Source of the DNA: Acanthochlamys bracteata
Taxonomy: Eukaryota > Streptophyta > Magnoliopsida > Pandanales > Velloziaceae
Assembly: GCA_019914995.1 (NCBI GenBank)
Contig: CM034134.1
Coordinates: forward strand, 8,440,463 to 8,504,462
Length of the DNA: 64,000 bases
Reading direction: 5' to 3'
Of this stretch, positions 46,644-59,002 are shown piece by piece. A program made the position numbers and the translations under genes. Position 1 is the stretch's first letter, and every line of letters starts with the position of its first letter. The notes under the pieces are model-generated. The model was not told where the DNA came from. It searched no databases and saw only the letters and a list, made by a program, of their open reading frames with translations.

Positions 46644-48287
46644 TCATTGGCTGAGTAACTTGGAGTCACAGGCCACAATCTTCACTCTGCCAACGTTCTC
46701 CTGGGACTCCTCATTCTTGAAAACTGCATCTTGTAAAATGAATGTCCATACATTGTCACAGAACCTGTATGTGTGTAGATGTCCCTGTAACAGAAAAGAC
46801 TTCAGGGACATACAAGGTCACAGAGAAAAGGAAACCAGAAAAGGATGTGAAATAGGACAAGCTATACTCAGAAGCTTACAAGCTGGACCAGCACCGATTG
46901 ACACTACTTGTGCAAGACATTGTAATTGACATGTTTTCTACATGGAAACAAGAGTTCAGAATGCTAGTTCTACTTATGGATGGGAGTACCATTTGTGTGA
47001 ATTATTATTGCAGATCGGTTACTTTTAGATAAGTTTGTTAACCCCCAAGAAGCTTACAAGCTGGACCAGCACAGATTGACACTACTTGTGCAAGACATTG
47101 TAATTGACATGTTTTCTACATGGAAACAAGAGTTCAGAATGCTAGTTCTACTCATGGATGGGAGTACCATTTGCATGAATTATTATTGCAGATCGGTTAC
47201 TTTTAGATAAGTTTGTTAACCCCCAACACACAAAACTATGTCTTCCAATATTATAACATACAAGATCCAACACAACAAGTTATTCAAAACAGTGGCCTAA
47301 GGGAGAATAAGCACATTTGTCAACTTCATGTACAAGTTAACATGCTCTACATTCAGCTAGATGAACAAGATGAAGCTTAAATAGTAAATAAAAATCAAAG
47401 AAATGAGAAGCAGATATGCAAACCCAGAGACTAAAGCAGGGAGTATCTTAAAAGTAGTATGTCACTGCAAGTATACAAACCATTTTCGTCCTTGATCTGC
47501 CTGACAATATCTTCTACAAACAACTTATCATAGTAAGGCATGCAGACATGTCTTCCTAATGTGCTTCCTAACTTTCTTGGGTATGATCATAGCTTGTCCA
47601 GAAAGGATGACTGACCCCTACACAAATTCTCTGTTGAAGTACAGATCTTCCAACTGATGAAGTGCAATATTACATCACCTACTTGTCTTCATGGGTATAT
47701 CAAACAATTTCTCTCTTAAAAACTCAACGACCCTATACAACACTACTTTCACAAGAGCTAAGCGAAATCAGTAAAACCTAATAGCCTTATCTGTAGTCTG
47801 ACGCATTCACCTAGACAATTCGAACAGGGTAAAGACTTTCAGCACAATAATACAGTACTTCTCAAAACAGGACTAGTACCACAAATATATCATTACTTAT
47901 TGTCTAAGAGTCCATGAATAAACACATAATCAATAGTGGTGAATATACACGATACAGTGTGTTTATATACAACACAAAATCTTCAACACTAGAAAAACCA
48001 GTTTTACTACTATGGAGAAACATACCTTGATGGAAACCTTGCTCTTCACTTGATTCTCCAATGCATCCGTCATAGACTACAATCACAACGAAACCACATT
48101 AAGCAAAACTTACCAACTCAACAGCTCAACCAAAATCATATTCAATAGTTATCCAAACTTTATCGAATTGCACGAGGACTTGAATAGCAAGCTCAGGACT
48201 CAACGTTCCACTAGAAACCATCTCATCCAGCGTCTCCGTCAAGCACATGCCGATCGTCGATCTCCGATACAACTCAAACGTAGCCAT
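46644..48287 (-). CDS. TFIIA-S: Transcription initiation factor IIA small subunit (TFIIA-gamma)
   Basis: Predicted 106-residue subunit of TFIIA, which stabilises TBP on core promoters. Exons: 48287-48159, 48076-48026, 46784-46644. It starts MATFELYRRSTIGMCLTETL; the middle exon is SMTDALENQVKSKVSIK; the last exon starts GHLHTYRFCDNVWTFIL and ends VACDSKLLSQ. The length equals the plant family norm. Exons 1 and 2 are too short to stand out alone, and most of the gene is intron. Intron 2 (48025-46785, 1,241 nt) carries a 178-bp tandem duplication. Residue 39 is Val, the ancestral state at the position changed to Glu in the rice xa5 resistance allele (established knowledge). The first donor is weak (AAA/GTTTGG). 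It is divergent from CSLA, sharing about 1 kb of promoter. Confidence 0.96.
46870..47226. repeat. 178-bp tandem direct duplication in TFIIA-gamma intron 2
   Basis: Units 46870-47047 and 47048-47226 are nearly identical over their full length (a handful of substitutions, for example CTTATGG/CTCATGG and TTTGTGTG/TTTGCATG). Both end GATAAGTTTGTTAACCCCC. High identity points to a recent duplication. Confidence 0.95.
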
Positions 48288-49292
48288 TTACTCAACTAAA
48301 AATCCTGAGTCAAAAATGAGAAATTGAATCTTCTTTAAAGAAAATTATTCCTAATCCAAAATAAAAAATCCCATCTTTTTTTCAAGAAAAACAACAAAAC
48401 TGAATCAATTGAAGAGACCAAGAGCAAACTACCAACTTAACGAAGCAACGTAATCGACCGAACAAAAGTTCGCCGGCGGCCAAATCAAATGTGGAGATTT
48501 ATAGAGAGAGAGGGAAGAAGGAATAAATTTGGGGATCTATATAGGCGCTCGGATCGTTCAGTTTCAAATGGGCCGGAAATTTATAAATGGGCTGGGGATC
48601 TTTAATAAGGCTGGTTTTGAAATAAGCTACTGAACAAAACGTGTTAAGCGTGCGACCAAGGTGGAATCTCGATAACAAGGATGTGATTGCTATGCTGTTT
48701 TTAACGACAGAGAATATTGTGGAAATGACCGCACCGTGAAGCTGTTTGGTCGTTTGACACGTCACTAGAAGTTGTATCTACGGTGGATCAAACTTCTCTG
48801 CAGTGCCTTTATATTTTCCTTTTAGCATAAATAAGTCCCTCATGCTTTGCACGTTTCTGTAATACTATGACTTGGACAGTAGTAAATAGAAGTAACAATC
48901 AACGTAGGAGAATATGGATCAATAATTCTTTATCTTTCTGGAAAGCATCTCTTATGGAATTTTCTCTCTTTTTGCAATGGGTACTGATAAAAAGTCTATA
49001 GAAAAAATCAACCATGTTTCTTTCGTTAATCGTTGTATTAGCTTAGGTAGCGAGTTGTATCCAACGCATTAATTATTTAAACAATTTACATTCTATCAAT
49101 TATTAGTTAATGTAATCATAATTGTAGCTAGGAATTTCGAGGACAGGTTAAAATTTTGGATAATTATTTCTATTTGAGATATTAGTGGTCCTATTAGGAA
49201 AATTGATGAAAAGATCTGTGTGCTACTCCCGCCTGCTATATAATAAAGCGGAGACACAAAGCAAAAGCAGCAGCAGCAGCAGTAGACAATCA
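48288..49292. other. Shared promoter region of TFIIA-gamma and CSLA
   Basis: Divergent 1-kb spacer. The TFIIA-gamma leader is near 48290-48500, and the CSLA leader includes a (CAG)n run at 49268-49282. No repeat family or other gene is seen. Confidence 0.4.
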
Positions 49293-52200
49293 ATGGCGGA
49301 GGTTTTCTCGAGATTTGTTCTGTTGTTCTCCGGCGGATCGATAATCCACGGCTCGCCGGCGCCGGAGTGGTGGAGGCACCTGAGATCACGTGCTATAGCG
49401 CCGGTGCTTTGGGTGATGACTGTTGTTTGTCTTGCCATGTCCGTGATGCTTGTGATCGATGTCGCGTTCCTTGGATTCGTTAGTCTTACCGTTAAACTGT
49501 TCCGGCGGACACCTGAACGGAGGTTCACGTGGCGAGCTCTCGATCACGAAGGTTCTGGTCGTGATGTTGAGAATGGGAACGGGGACTTCCCCATGGTTCT
49601 AGTCCAGATTCCGATGTACAACGAGAAAGAGGTCTGACAACATTAGTGCTTGTTAGTATTTTCTATATAACAATGTACTAGCAGTTTTTCGTGAACCTTT
49701 TGGATTCCTTTCTTATTTTTGGTGAATTATTGGTTTTTGTTTTGTCTAATTCTTTTTTTTTCCCCTAGTTTTGTGGGGAATGCTATTTTTTTAAGTTTAC
49801 GTTTATAAGATTTCAAATCAATTTACACATTTTTTTCTTCAATTTTCATGATTTTTTTGGGAATTATTGGTTGGCGTATTATCGTAATTGTTATCAAATT
49901 TTGGGGAATATTGTGTTTATAAGGTTCCAATCCAATGTAGTACTTATTCTCATGATCTTTTTTTATGCTTTTGGAATATTATTGAGTTTTTTGGTGAACG
50001 TTACGTTTATAAGCTTGCAATCTAATGTAATAGTTATTTTCCATGATCTTGTTGATTGTCAATTTGTGTTTTATCTAATCATTGTCAATTTTTTTGCTGA
50101 ATGTTAGGTCTACAAGCTTTCAATCGGGGCAGCCTGTGTGCTGGAGTGGCCTCAGGATAGAATTATTATACAGGTTCTTGACGATTCCACTGACCCTATT
50201 ATCAAGGTAATTTTTATTACTGATTCTAAGTATTGATTTCAGAATTATTCATTTGCAGTTCTCCTAGCTAACCAATGTTGCTGTCTTTCCTATTTTGTTT
50301 CTAATGTAATTATCCCTAAATTTTAAGAAGTTCACAGATTACTTTAATGCTTCCTGATTCGAAACCAGCAGTTGAATAATAGTTCACTCCATTAACACCT
50401 GGTGTGCTTTGTAGACGCTTTAGCGGTATATAGGTCAATTGAGCAAGTCAAGTAGTGCACAATCATGTTACAAACAATCCATCATACTGATTATTTAAAA
50501 ATCATCATACTGTTATAATTACTTTTTGGACCACTTCATCGGCACGCTTTTAGTTCTTTTAACTAACCTTGTCTTTGCTCTATAGGATTCTTCTTCAGCT
50601 GCAACTACTTCTGTGTTCAAAATGTGTATAGATTACAAATTGTTGTTTTTGTATTATTTATTCTGGAGTGAGCATATTCCCTCAGGTATCCTATCATGTA
50701 AGAAAAGATAGAGCTGACATGAATGATAAAGTAAAGGAGTGGGTTATTAAGATATATGATAGTCACATGCTGGCATCCGCTCATAAACTATAATCAGCAA
50801 GTTGCTGTGTAGTTACTTCATAACACATACTTGCTTCATCGGACCCTGTTTGAGTTATAGAAACGGTACTTGATTGTTAATGGTACCCACAAAGTATAGC
50901 TTTTTAATTAAAAGTCTTCTTCTGGAGCATGGTTCTGAAAACTATTTTACGTGCAGTTTACAAATGAATTATGATGGTCCAACCTGTCATATAAGTGTAT
51001 TACCTTTGCTAATGACCTTTCGAGTAATTTTCAGGTATAACAAGTCCAAACTTGGCAGGTATAAAGTCTGCTAGAAATATGATGTTCCATAAGATAGTGT
51101 TGGAGCTGGTTCACTGCTAAAAGCTTTCATCTAGAGTTGGAACCAGAGATGAAGAATGATTAGCAAGTGAATGTAAAATACTTAGAAGATCTGGGTCTTG
51201 CCTCTACTGGTTTGACATTACATTTTAGTAAGTAAATTTCTGTAGCATTAAGATGTAAATCAATCTTTGGAGATAGATCCATCCATGTAAAGGCCTCTGA
51301 TTTGAGTTCCCAAATATCTCTACCAATAATTATCCAACTTCGTGTTCAAGTAATCTTCAATTTATAGTTCCGAGGTTTCTTAACCTAAGTTTCCATGATC
51401 TGGATGCATCACTCTCAAACTGAAATCCTCATTCGGATATTGATTATTCCGCTTAACAATCGATGTCAGATTGATATTTAATATTATACTACTATTCCAG
51501 TAGATGCATACATATGATGCTTTATAAAATATTGATGCATTCGTTCCTTTACCTTTACTGATTTAGGCTAAATGAACAATCATGATTTCTGTTTATAGGT
51601 TCTTCCTTGTCTCATTGTTTTCTGACTACAGCATCTAGTGGAGTTCGAATGTGAGGCTTGGGCAAGCAAAGGAAAGAATATAAAGTATGAGGTCAGAAAC
51701 AACAGAAAAGGGTACAAAGCAGGTGCCTTAAAACAAGGAATGGCGCATAGCTATGTCAAGAATTGTGATTTTGTTGCAATCCTTGATGCTGATTTCCAAC
51801 CAGAACCAGATTTTCTCATGAGAGCTATTCCTTACCTCTCCCACAATTCAGATATTTCTCTTGTTCAAGCACGGTGGGAATTTGGTAAAATTATCATACT
51901 CATCCTAATATTCTTAAATTTGGATTCTATTTGCTAGTGCTGCCAAATATTTGCAAAAAAGAAGCCGAGCAGGATCCTACAATTTTGGCTTAGTTTTCTC
52001 AATTGTGCAGCTAAGCTGATGCATTCACTTCTGATTTGATACTTGCAAAAACAGTTTAGTAACAAAAACATAAGAGAGTGAAAAAACCAAGTTATTCTAA
52101 TAATATGTATTTTTAATTGACAGGAAATTGCTCATGTGGCATTTCCGGGCCATTTTGCAGTGAACTCCGGTGAGTATATGATGACAAGGATCCAGAAGAT

Positions 52201-53803
52201 AACCCTAGATTACCACTTCAAAGTGGAGCAGGAAGCTGGATCATCCACTTTTTCCTTCTTTGGCTTCAATGGTATTTGTTCTGAAATAATATAGCTGGTA
52301 TCAGTTATTTTCTTTCTGGACAAAGTATGATGTTATACGTGGACTTGCCTTTCTGAAGGGACTGCTGGTATTTGGAGAATGTCAGCCATCATTGAATCTG
52401 GGGGTTGGAAGGATCGAACAACAGTGGAGGACATGGACCTTGCAGTGCGGGCAAGTCTGAAAGGATCGAAGTTCCTATATGTTGGTGACATTAAGGTATT
52501 GAAATTGCTTTAGTCTTTGACATATGAATAGATCTTTATGGACGTGAGATGCCAGCAAAGGAAATTTTTTATGCCTGTTACCATCACATTAGAACTTCAG
52601 GTAGGTATCAGGGTCGAAGTCTGTGAGATTCTTACAAATCCACTGTCACATTCAAAAATATCATGGACTTAACAATACTACTCTTAAAAACATTATCTTT
52701 TGTCCTGCAATGACAGACTATGTCACGTGAATGTAGAAAATAGTGTACATTACATGTAGAACCTATCGACTAGAATTCAATATAAATTTAGAAGATCGAA
52801 TTAATTATGGGCAAGTACACAATGTCCTTTGACTTGCTGGAAACTTTGAAGTCGTATTCTGTGCAAGTTTAATTAACTACAAATTGCACACAAGTACAGG
52901 TCAAAAGTGAGCTTCCAAGTACTTTGAAGGCATATCGTCATCAGCAGCGTAGGTGGACATGTGGAGCTGCAAACTTGTTTACAAAAGTGGTAGTGGAGAT
53001 AGCTAAGGCTAAGGTAAATCCCGCAAATTTGGCTGTTTTAGCTCACAGATATAATCTTCATCTCATTCTTTTCTCCATGTGAGCAGGACATTTCAATATG
53101 GAAGAAGTTTCATTTGATTTACAGCTTTTTCTTTGTAAGGAAGGTAGTCTCCCATATCGTTACCTTCTTCCTCTATTGCATTGTGATACCACTATCTGTC
53201 ATCGTTCCTGAAGTCCAAATCCCAGTCTGGGGGGTCGTCTACATCCCAACCATTATCAGCTTCCTCAATGCCATCAGAAACCCAAGGTTTTGTAGGTTCC
53301 TCCTGATTAATAAATAGTGTTGGTGCTATTAGTTTATCAAATTTGAATCCATCAGTGTTGCAGATCTATCCATCTAATTCCTGTATGGATTCTCTTTGAG
53401 AATGTCATGGCCATGCACCGGATGAAAGCAGTGTTAGTTGGTTTATTAGAGATTGGAAGTGTGAATGACTGGGTTGTGACAGAAAAGCTTGGGGATATTC
53501 TGAACGAAAAGCTTGATGTCCCACTGCTTGAGAAGCCTCGGATAAGATGGAGAGACAGGTAACTGATTTCCTATCTCCTTTTATTCTACCTTGAATTATA
53601 GCAAATCACATCCCTTACTAATGTAATCCTTTCCTTACAGGATTAACTTCTCAGAGCTTGGATTTGCAGTGTTCCTTTTCTTGTGCGCAACCTATGATGT
53701 CTTACTAGGAGGGAACTTCTACTTCATATACATTTACCTTCAATCCATTTCATTTGCTGTTTTCGGCGTTGGTTATGTAGGCAAGCTCATTTCCAACTCC
53801 TAG
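49293..53803 (+). CDS. CSLA: Glucomannan 4-beta-mannosyltransferase (cellulose synthase-like A)
   Basis: Predicted 536-residue Golgi GT2 polymerase that makes the (gluco)mannan backbone from GDP-mannose/GDP-glucose. Exons: 49293-49631, 50108-50206, 51632-51884, 52161-52271, 52359-52495, 52900-53013, 53087-53286, 53364-53558, 53641-53803. The N-terminal membrane span lies at about 38-62. Catalytic motifs are intact: [50 protein letters not shown] and the QQRRW signature ([10 protein letters not shown]). C-terminal membrane helices include [19 protein letters not shown]. Length and order match CSLA2/CSLA9-type enzymes (about 533 residues). The ATG at 49293 gives MAEVFSRF, as in other CSLAs; upstream frame extension lacks conservation. 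Introns 2 (1.4 kb) and others are GT-AG. Confidence 0.96.
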
Positions 53804-54938
53804 CAATACTTATCCACCACCCATACTTGACAAATCTTTCACCAAAGTGAAGATTCTCAGAACACATATGATCTGCAAGACTTGCTTCATGCAACCATGA
53901 AGGCAACAATAATTCTCTCACTTATACCAGGATGATTTCCGAATACACCACCATTAAAACTGGGCAATAGTTTTTGGTGACCCAGCTCATCTGTACCAGT
54001 AGTGTTAATCCCGAATGCTTCAGACTCACAAGGCATGAGTAAGCAAAGCAGTGAATGATTTCGATCATAACAAATGTAAGGGGCAGAGGAGCTGCCTAGA
54101 GTATCTTGTACCGTGTTCTCAAAGAAGAATGTATTGTATTGTATTGTATTGCATATCGTGCTGCTTGCTATTTTCTGATGACAGTGACTAATGCATGCAC
54201 CTTGATGTTTCGTTATAGTGATGATTTTTAGTCATCGGTGATAGAACCAAGTTGATATTCTTTATTAATTAATGATCACGATAAGACAATAATAGGCAAG
54301 AAAATAAAAGAAACGAACTACGGGACGTAGTGATATTAGCGAACACAGCTAAAAATAGTAATTTCTCGTAATGGATAACCTTCCCTTCTCTTACTTCACC
54401 CAAAAATAAAATAAACAAATAAATCAACTAAACACTTTTTAAGTATTACTTTTTCGGTTTCCCAAACGTGCCCGTTAACGTCTGATGAACTCTCATTACT
54501 CTCTTCTCCTCCAGTGGTAGTAGTACTACTAGTAGTTGTGTTTTTGTTAATGCTTTCTTATGATTTTGAAAGTAAATTGTTTAGAAGTCAATTTTTAGGA
54601 GTGAATTATTTAAAATAATATTATAGAAAATGATATATATTTTTTATATAAAAAATGAATTAGAAATAATTTTTTATATTTTTTAAAAAATAACTTTTTA
54701 GCTGTTGAAACTCTGAATCATCGACGACAGTTGAGTGTATCCACCCGTGGTGTTCTACGTGTACCCTCAGATAGTGACGTGCCGCAACGCGTAATCTTAG
54801 TAAACTCTATCGCACAAGCCACTACAGTACTCAACGGCGACATCACATTGTTCCATTCTACTGGCCTTTGCCGCCACTCCTCCTCCTGCTTCTAAAGATT
54901 CAATAGATTCAGTGAAGCAGTAATGGTAGTAGAGATGA
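53804..54938. other. Spacer after CSLA
   Basis: Includes the CSLA 3' UTR, a (GTATT)n microsatellite at about 54128-54150, and AT-rich sequence at 54560-54700 resembling a degraded short element. Bases 54720-54900 are GC-richer and may be promoter or an upstream exon of the RING-H2 frame. Confidence 0.4.
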
Positions 54939-55151
54939 AGAAGAAGGACATCATTATCATTTTCATCATATGAGTGTCCTGTTTGTTTGGAAGCTTTACT
55001 GATGATGAATGAAAAAACAAGAAGAAGAGAAGAAGAGCAAGTAATAGTAGTGAAGGAGATGGAATGTGATCATAGGTTTCACGGATTTTGCATTCAGAAA
55101 TGGTTTTCACTTCATGCCTCTTGCCCTGTTTGCAGGTTCCATATGTCCTAA
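54939..55151 (+). CDS. RING-H2 finger reading frame without an in-frame start
   Basis: The frame opens after a TGA at 54936 and reads TSLSFSSYECPVCLEALL and on to a stop at 55149-55151. It contains a complete RING-H2 pattern: C-x2-C (CPVC), C-D-H-R-F-H-G-F-C, I-x-x-W, and a final C-P-V-C. Spacing fits C3H2C3 E3 ligases. There is no ATG before the first Cys in this frame. An ATG at 54923 in another frame (MVVEMKKKD) would need a one-base shift, and an upstream exon is also possible. The start is therefore unresolved: it may be a pseudogene, a spliced gene or a sequence error. The opposite-strand frame over the same bases was rejected. Confidence 0.55.
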   Translation, partial: RRRTSLSFSSYECPVCLEALLMMNEKTRRREEEQVIVVKEMECDHRFHGFCIQKWFSLHASCPVCRFHMS

Positions 55152-55390
55152 CAACAAGGTTCACTACTACTCTAGTACCAGTTTTACTAGTACTCTCCTC
55201 TGCTTCTTTTTAACTTTCGTCTGCTTTTGTGTGCGTATGTAATGTATAGTGAATTCAGTAAGGAATAGCTAATGAATCTTCAAACAAAATTTTTTAGGAC
55301 AAAATTATTGTTGTTCATCTCATAAATGTTTCACTACATCAACTCTATATAATCTGTATATTGGCTCACAAGTACAACAGTGATTCACAT

Positions 55391-56656
55391 TCAAGTGTTC
55401 AAGTCAAGCTCAACAAGTTGCTGCTGCTTCTCTTGTTTGTAAATTCTCCCAACGACACTTTTTCTGCAACTCGGATTCTCAAACTCATCACACCCTTCTT
55501 CACTAAAATCATCACTAGACGAAGATGAAGAACTGCTGTTACAGGTCTCCTCCTCAGACATTTTATTAGTCTGTTGTTTATTTTGTGAAGTTAAGCAGCT
55601 TTCTGTTGTTGTCGAACAATCCACGCCGTCTATCTTGAAGCATTCTTCTGTATCTACGGCGAAGACGAGCTCGGACAGCTCTGCTCTTGCATCTTCCCGG
55701 CCTGTACAGCTTGATGAGTATCCTGCTAGTGTTTCTTGTGCTTTCCTTAGAACTGACTGCAAGTACTTCCCTTGTGCTTCGATTCTTAGCTGCAAGTGTT
55801 TCTGAACCTGTTGCGGCAACGAAAAACGTTTGCTAACACATTTAACTACGCACATAATGTTGGAAGTATTTGAACTCGGTTGAAGAATTTAAGTAGTTAA
55901 ACCTCAATTTGTTCTTGTAGTTTCTTCTGAACCTCCATTTGTATATGCAGCACTGTTCTGAAAACAGAATGCAGAAAAAAAAAAAAAAAACTGGTCGTAT
56001 CATATGAAGAACTGAATTTCATGATGTAGACTCTTACTCATTGTTCTGAGGTTGAGGATGAGCTCCAATTTCAATCCTTTCAACAACTTCATTTTCTACT
56101 ACTTTCATCTGATTCTGATCGGTTAACATGTATCCTGTACTTAGAAATGAATTGAAAAGATTAAAAGCACAGGAATCCAATATATAACTTCTACTATAAC
56201 AAAATGAATCATTATGTACCCACCTTGTTTGCTAACCTCTCGAAAAGCATTCGACTCGCGATTCTTTGCAAGCCTATATTTCTGCAACAAAAAAGAACAT
56301 GTTAACTGAAGTCTCCGGTACTTCGACGGAGTTGTTTAATGCAGCATAGATCGAAATGCTTGCCTGAAGATGGCTCTTGAGATGATAGAGTGTGAGTCCA
56401 GGAACTCCCATCAACCGCATCACCGATTTCGGTGTCGCTTCTATCAATCAAACAGTGAAACAAATCAAAACTAGTCAGTTACTCAGAAGCCATCAAAGAT
56501 CAAATAAGTATATATGAACGTTTATAAACACTCACTATCTGTTCCACCGAGCTTAATGACTGCCTGAACAAACCGCTCGTGAAGCTCTTTAGTCCATCTG
56601 AGACGTGGCTTTGCATCGACTGATGATAAGGCACTGGACATTTGCTGGCGATCCAT
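55391..56656 (-). CDS. PHL8: MYB-CC (G2-like) transcription factor, PHL8-like
   Basis: Predicted 274-residue nuclear factor of the PHR1/PHL family. Exons: 56656-56536, 56440-56364, 56281-56224, 56134-56038, 55957-55903, 55807-55391. The single-repeat MYB domain covers about 16-70 (RLRWTKELHERFVQAV, ATPKSVMRLMGVPGLTLYH, SHLQKYRLAKN). A coiled coil follows at about 120-165 (MEVQKKLQEQIEVQKHLQ and IEAQGKYLQSVLRKAQETL), the MYB-CC signature. The coil wording matches Arabidopsis PHL8 (At1g69580, from memory) best. The C-terminus has a Ser run (NSSSSSSSSDD) and an acidic region. Intron 2, right after SHLQ, uses a GC donor (CTTCAG/GCAAGC, 56363). A (TA)n microsatellite lies about 55 bp upstream of the start codon. 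PHR/PHL factors act in phosphate signalling; PHL8 itself is little studied. Confidence 0.9.
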
Positions 56657-59002
56657 TTCAGTAAAGAAAATTTTATGACATGAGAAAATGTTTCTCACGA
56701 AGAAGTCATATATATATATATATATATATCAGATTTTGTTTCTCATGTATGAATGCAATGTAAGAGCTTTGTTGAAGAATATAAGAATGAGCAACAGCTC
56801 ATTCTTCGCCCTTTGATTGCTTAGCGCTTTCGATTTCTTTGACTTGAAAGGCAGGAAGCAAAGAGGAGAATCTTTGATGCTGAAACCAGAGAAGGAAAAA
56901 AATATAAAATAAAAGCAAAAACAGTTCAAATTTACAGTCTCTCAAAAGTTGCGGAAAAAAGAAAAACCAAGAGCAAAAGAAAAAGAAAACAAAAGCATGC
57001 ATTGCTTTTCTTTTGCCAGATTCTCTACTTAGCTTCACGAACAGATAGAGACCCACCACTCCATTCATCGTAGAATAATTTCTGTACAACTTTACCAAAT
57101 ACCAAGATCAGCATTAGGTAAGTAAAACAATGAACTATTAATACCGAAGAAAATGTTCATAACATTCTAAGTGTAACCAAGAAAGCAACAACGAGCATTG
57201 AATGGAATATGGCGCAATGTGTTTGGATTTTGCGGTGATTGGAGAACCGAAAGAATCTAATCCAGATCTCAAGAAAATATACGCTCTTTTTCGGTCTGTC
57301 ATTAGCAAAATGGTGATGAAACTACAATCGATTTCTAGTGAAAATTACCGCATTTGCAGATAACAACGCAGCGAAAAAGACATCTAAAATAGAGTCATTC
57401 ATTCATTCTTCTTTTCTTTTTCAAAGCGCGAGTGTATGAACTCTTGTAGCAGCAGTACCTGATATTTGTGGACTTAGTACTGTTGGTATCCTCTAACATT
57501 CTTCGGCACGGTAACACAACCAAGTTACAGAAGCATCAGCTGCTAAGTGCTAGTTTTAATCTCACCGAACTCCACTCCTCCCTTCAAATTTTAAATTCAC
57601 ACCACACTTATATACTTTTTAATTATTACTTCGAATTTTACTTTAATTTTTATACCGAATTCAACTTTTATTAAAAATTTTTTAAATTCTATTTAAGTAT
57701 TTCAATTATTACTTCAAATTTTATTTTTATTTTTAAGTAACTAAAACACTACTTGAATTCAGAGCGCAGCATAAAGCCAAAATTTTTAACTGAGCCAATG
57801 AACGAGCACATGTAGATCTCGACATATGTTACCGAATACTGAAATGTAGAGCGAGTCATTTTCTTTCCTTTCAAGTATTAAAGTGATATTTGAATTCGAC
57901 AGAAAAGTTGAGAGCACATTTCTCTTCTTCTTCCTCTCACCAACTCAACTGCAGTACTTTTGCAAGTTCTTTCTTTTCTCGCTTTGATAATATTCGAAAT
58001 CCGGTTAAAGCAGATTCTGGGATGATGCAGATAGGCACCACACCACAGACCTGCAAGGCATGCACTATCACGGCCTCATATAATTCATTGCCACAGTCTT
58101 TCAGTTTAGAAAATATTTACTTTCAATCTAAGTGATTCCATTTCAAAAACTCACCTCCAATTGATTTTTTATATATGTTTAGTTTTATAAAGTTTGATCT
58201 CACAAAATTATTTTTTAAATAATTCACTTTCTACTTAATTTTTGGAGCTTATTTTTAAACAAATAAACAAGCCTTTAATAAAAAACAAGGAAAAGATCAA
58301 AGCTACTAAAGAAGGTGAGAAAACAGTAGGGAGTTGTGAGAATCAGAAAAAGAAGTTCCAATCAAAGACAGCCTACCTAAAAAAAGACAAATCCATTCAT
58401 GCATTATGACAGCGTCTAAGATGCCATATGCCTAACTACCTTTACCAAGGCAAGTATCATATACTATATACTTGAAAAACATCAATGAATAGCTTACCAT
58501 CCCATCAAAATATTCCATTTCTAAGTTTAACGCATTAGTTCTAGAAGCCGTCAACAGGTTATATGACTGAAGTCTACATTATATTGCTTAGAAAGTCATC
58601 CACAAGAGTTGCTGATACTCCAGTTACCTGAAGAGATGATTTTAGATAAATAAAACATTACCAAATCTCCAAAAGTAAAAATTTAGGGCGTGTTTACTTC
58701 AATCTCTCGCTAAAATGTTACTTCAAAATGACACTCTTTATTTTACTTTTAGAAACTCACTTTTTAGTAACTTAAATTTTATAAATTTATTTATTAAAAG
58801 TTCACTTTTGGATAATAAGCGGGTTCTTATGATCAGGATCTTTCTATCAGTCAAAATTGGATGGGAATCAGTTACCCTTACCTTCTTCAATCTGATATCA
58901 CTGGAAGCACGATTATTTCTCATAAAAAGAAAAAAAAAATTTCTGTATGCTCGACTCGACTCCTGTAAACAGTTATAAAATTCTAATTTCGTATCCTAAA
59001 AT
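56657..59002. other. PHL8 upstream region and spacer
   Basis: The PHL8 leader and promoter occupy about 56657-57450, including an (AT)11 microsatellite at 56709-56730. No gene is supported in the rest. Bases 58687-58830 start GGGCGTGTTTACTTC and look like another short degraded repeat. Confidence 0.4.
56709..56730. repeat. (AT)n microsatellite in the PHL8 5' flank
   Basis: Eleven AT units lie between 50 and 75 bp upstream of the PHL8 ATG, in the leader or core promoter. Confidence 0.9.

Noticed and set aside
46639..46929. Plus-strand 96-codon frame
   Set aside because: It is antisense to TFIIA-gamma exon 3 and runs into the intron duplication; no domain.
54892..55164. Minus-strand 90-codon frame
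   Set aside because: It overlaps the RING-H2 frame, whose zinc ligands make the plus strand convincing.
58560..58640. Minus-strand last-exon-like stretch (acceptor CTTCAG then VTGVSATLVDDFLSNIM and stop)
   Set aside because: No upstream exons of a matching gene could be found; likely chance.
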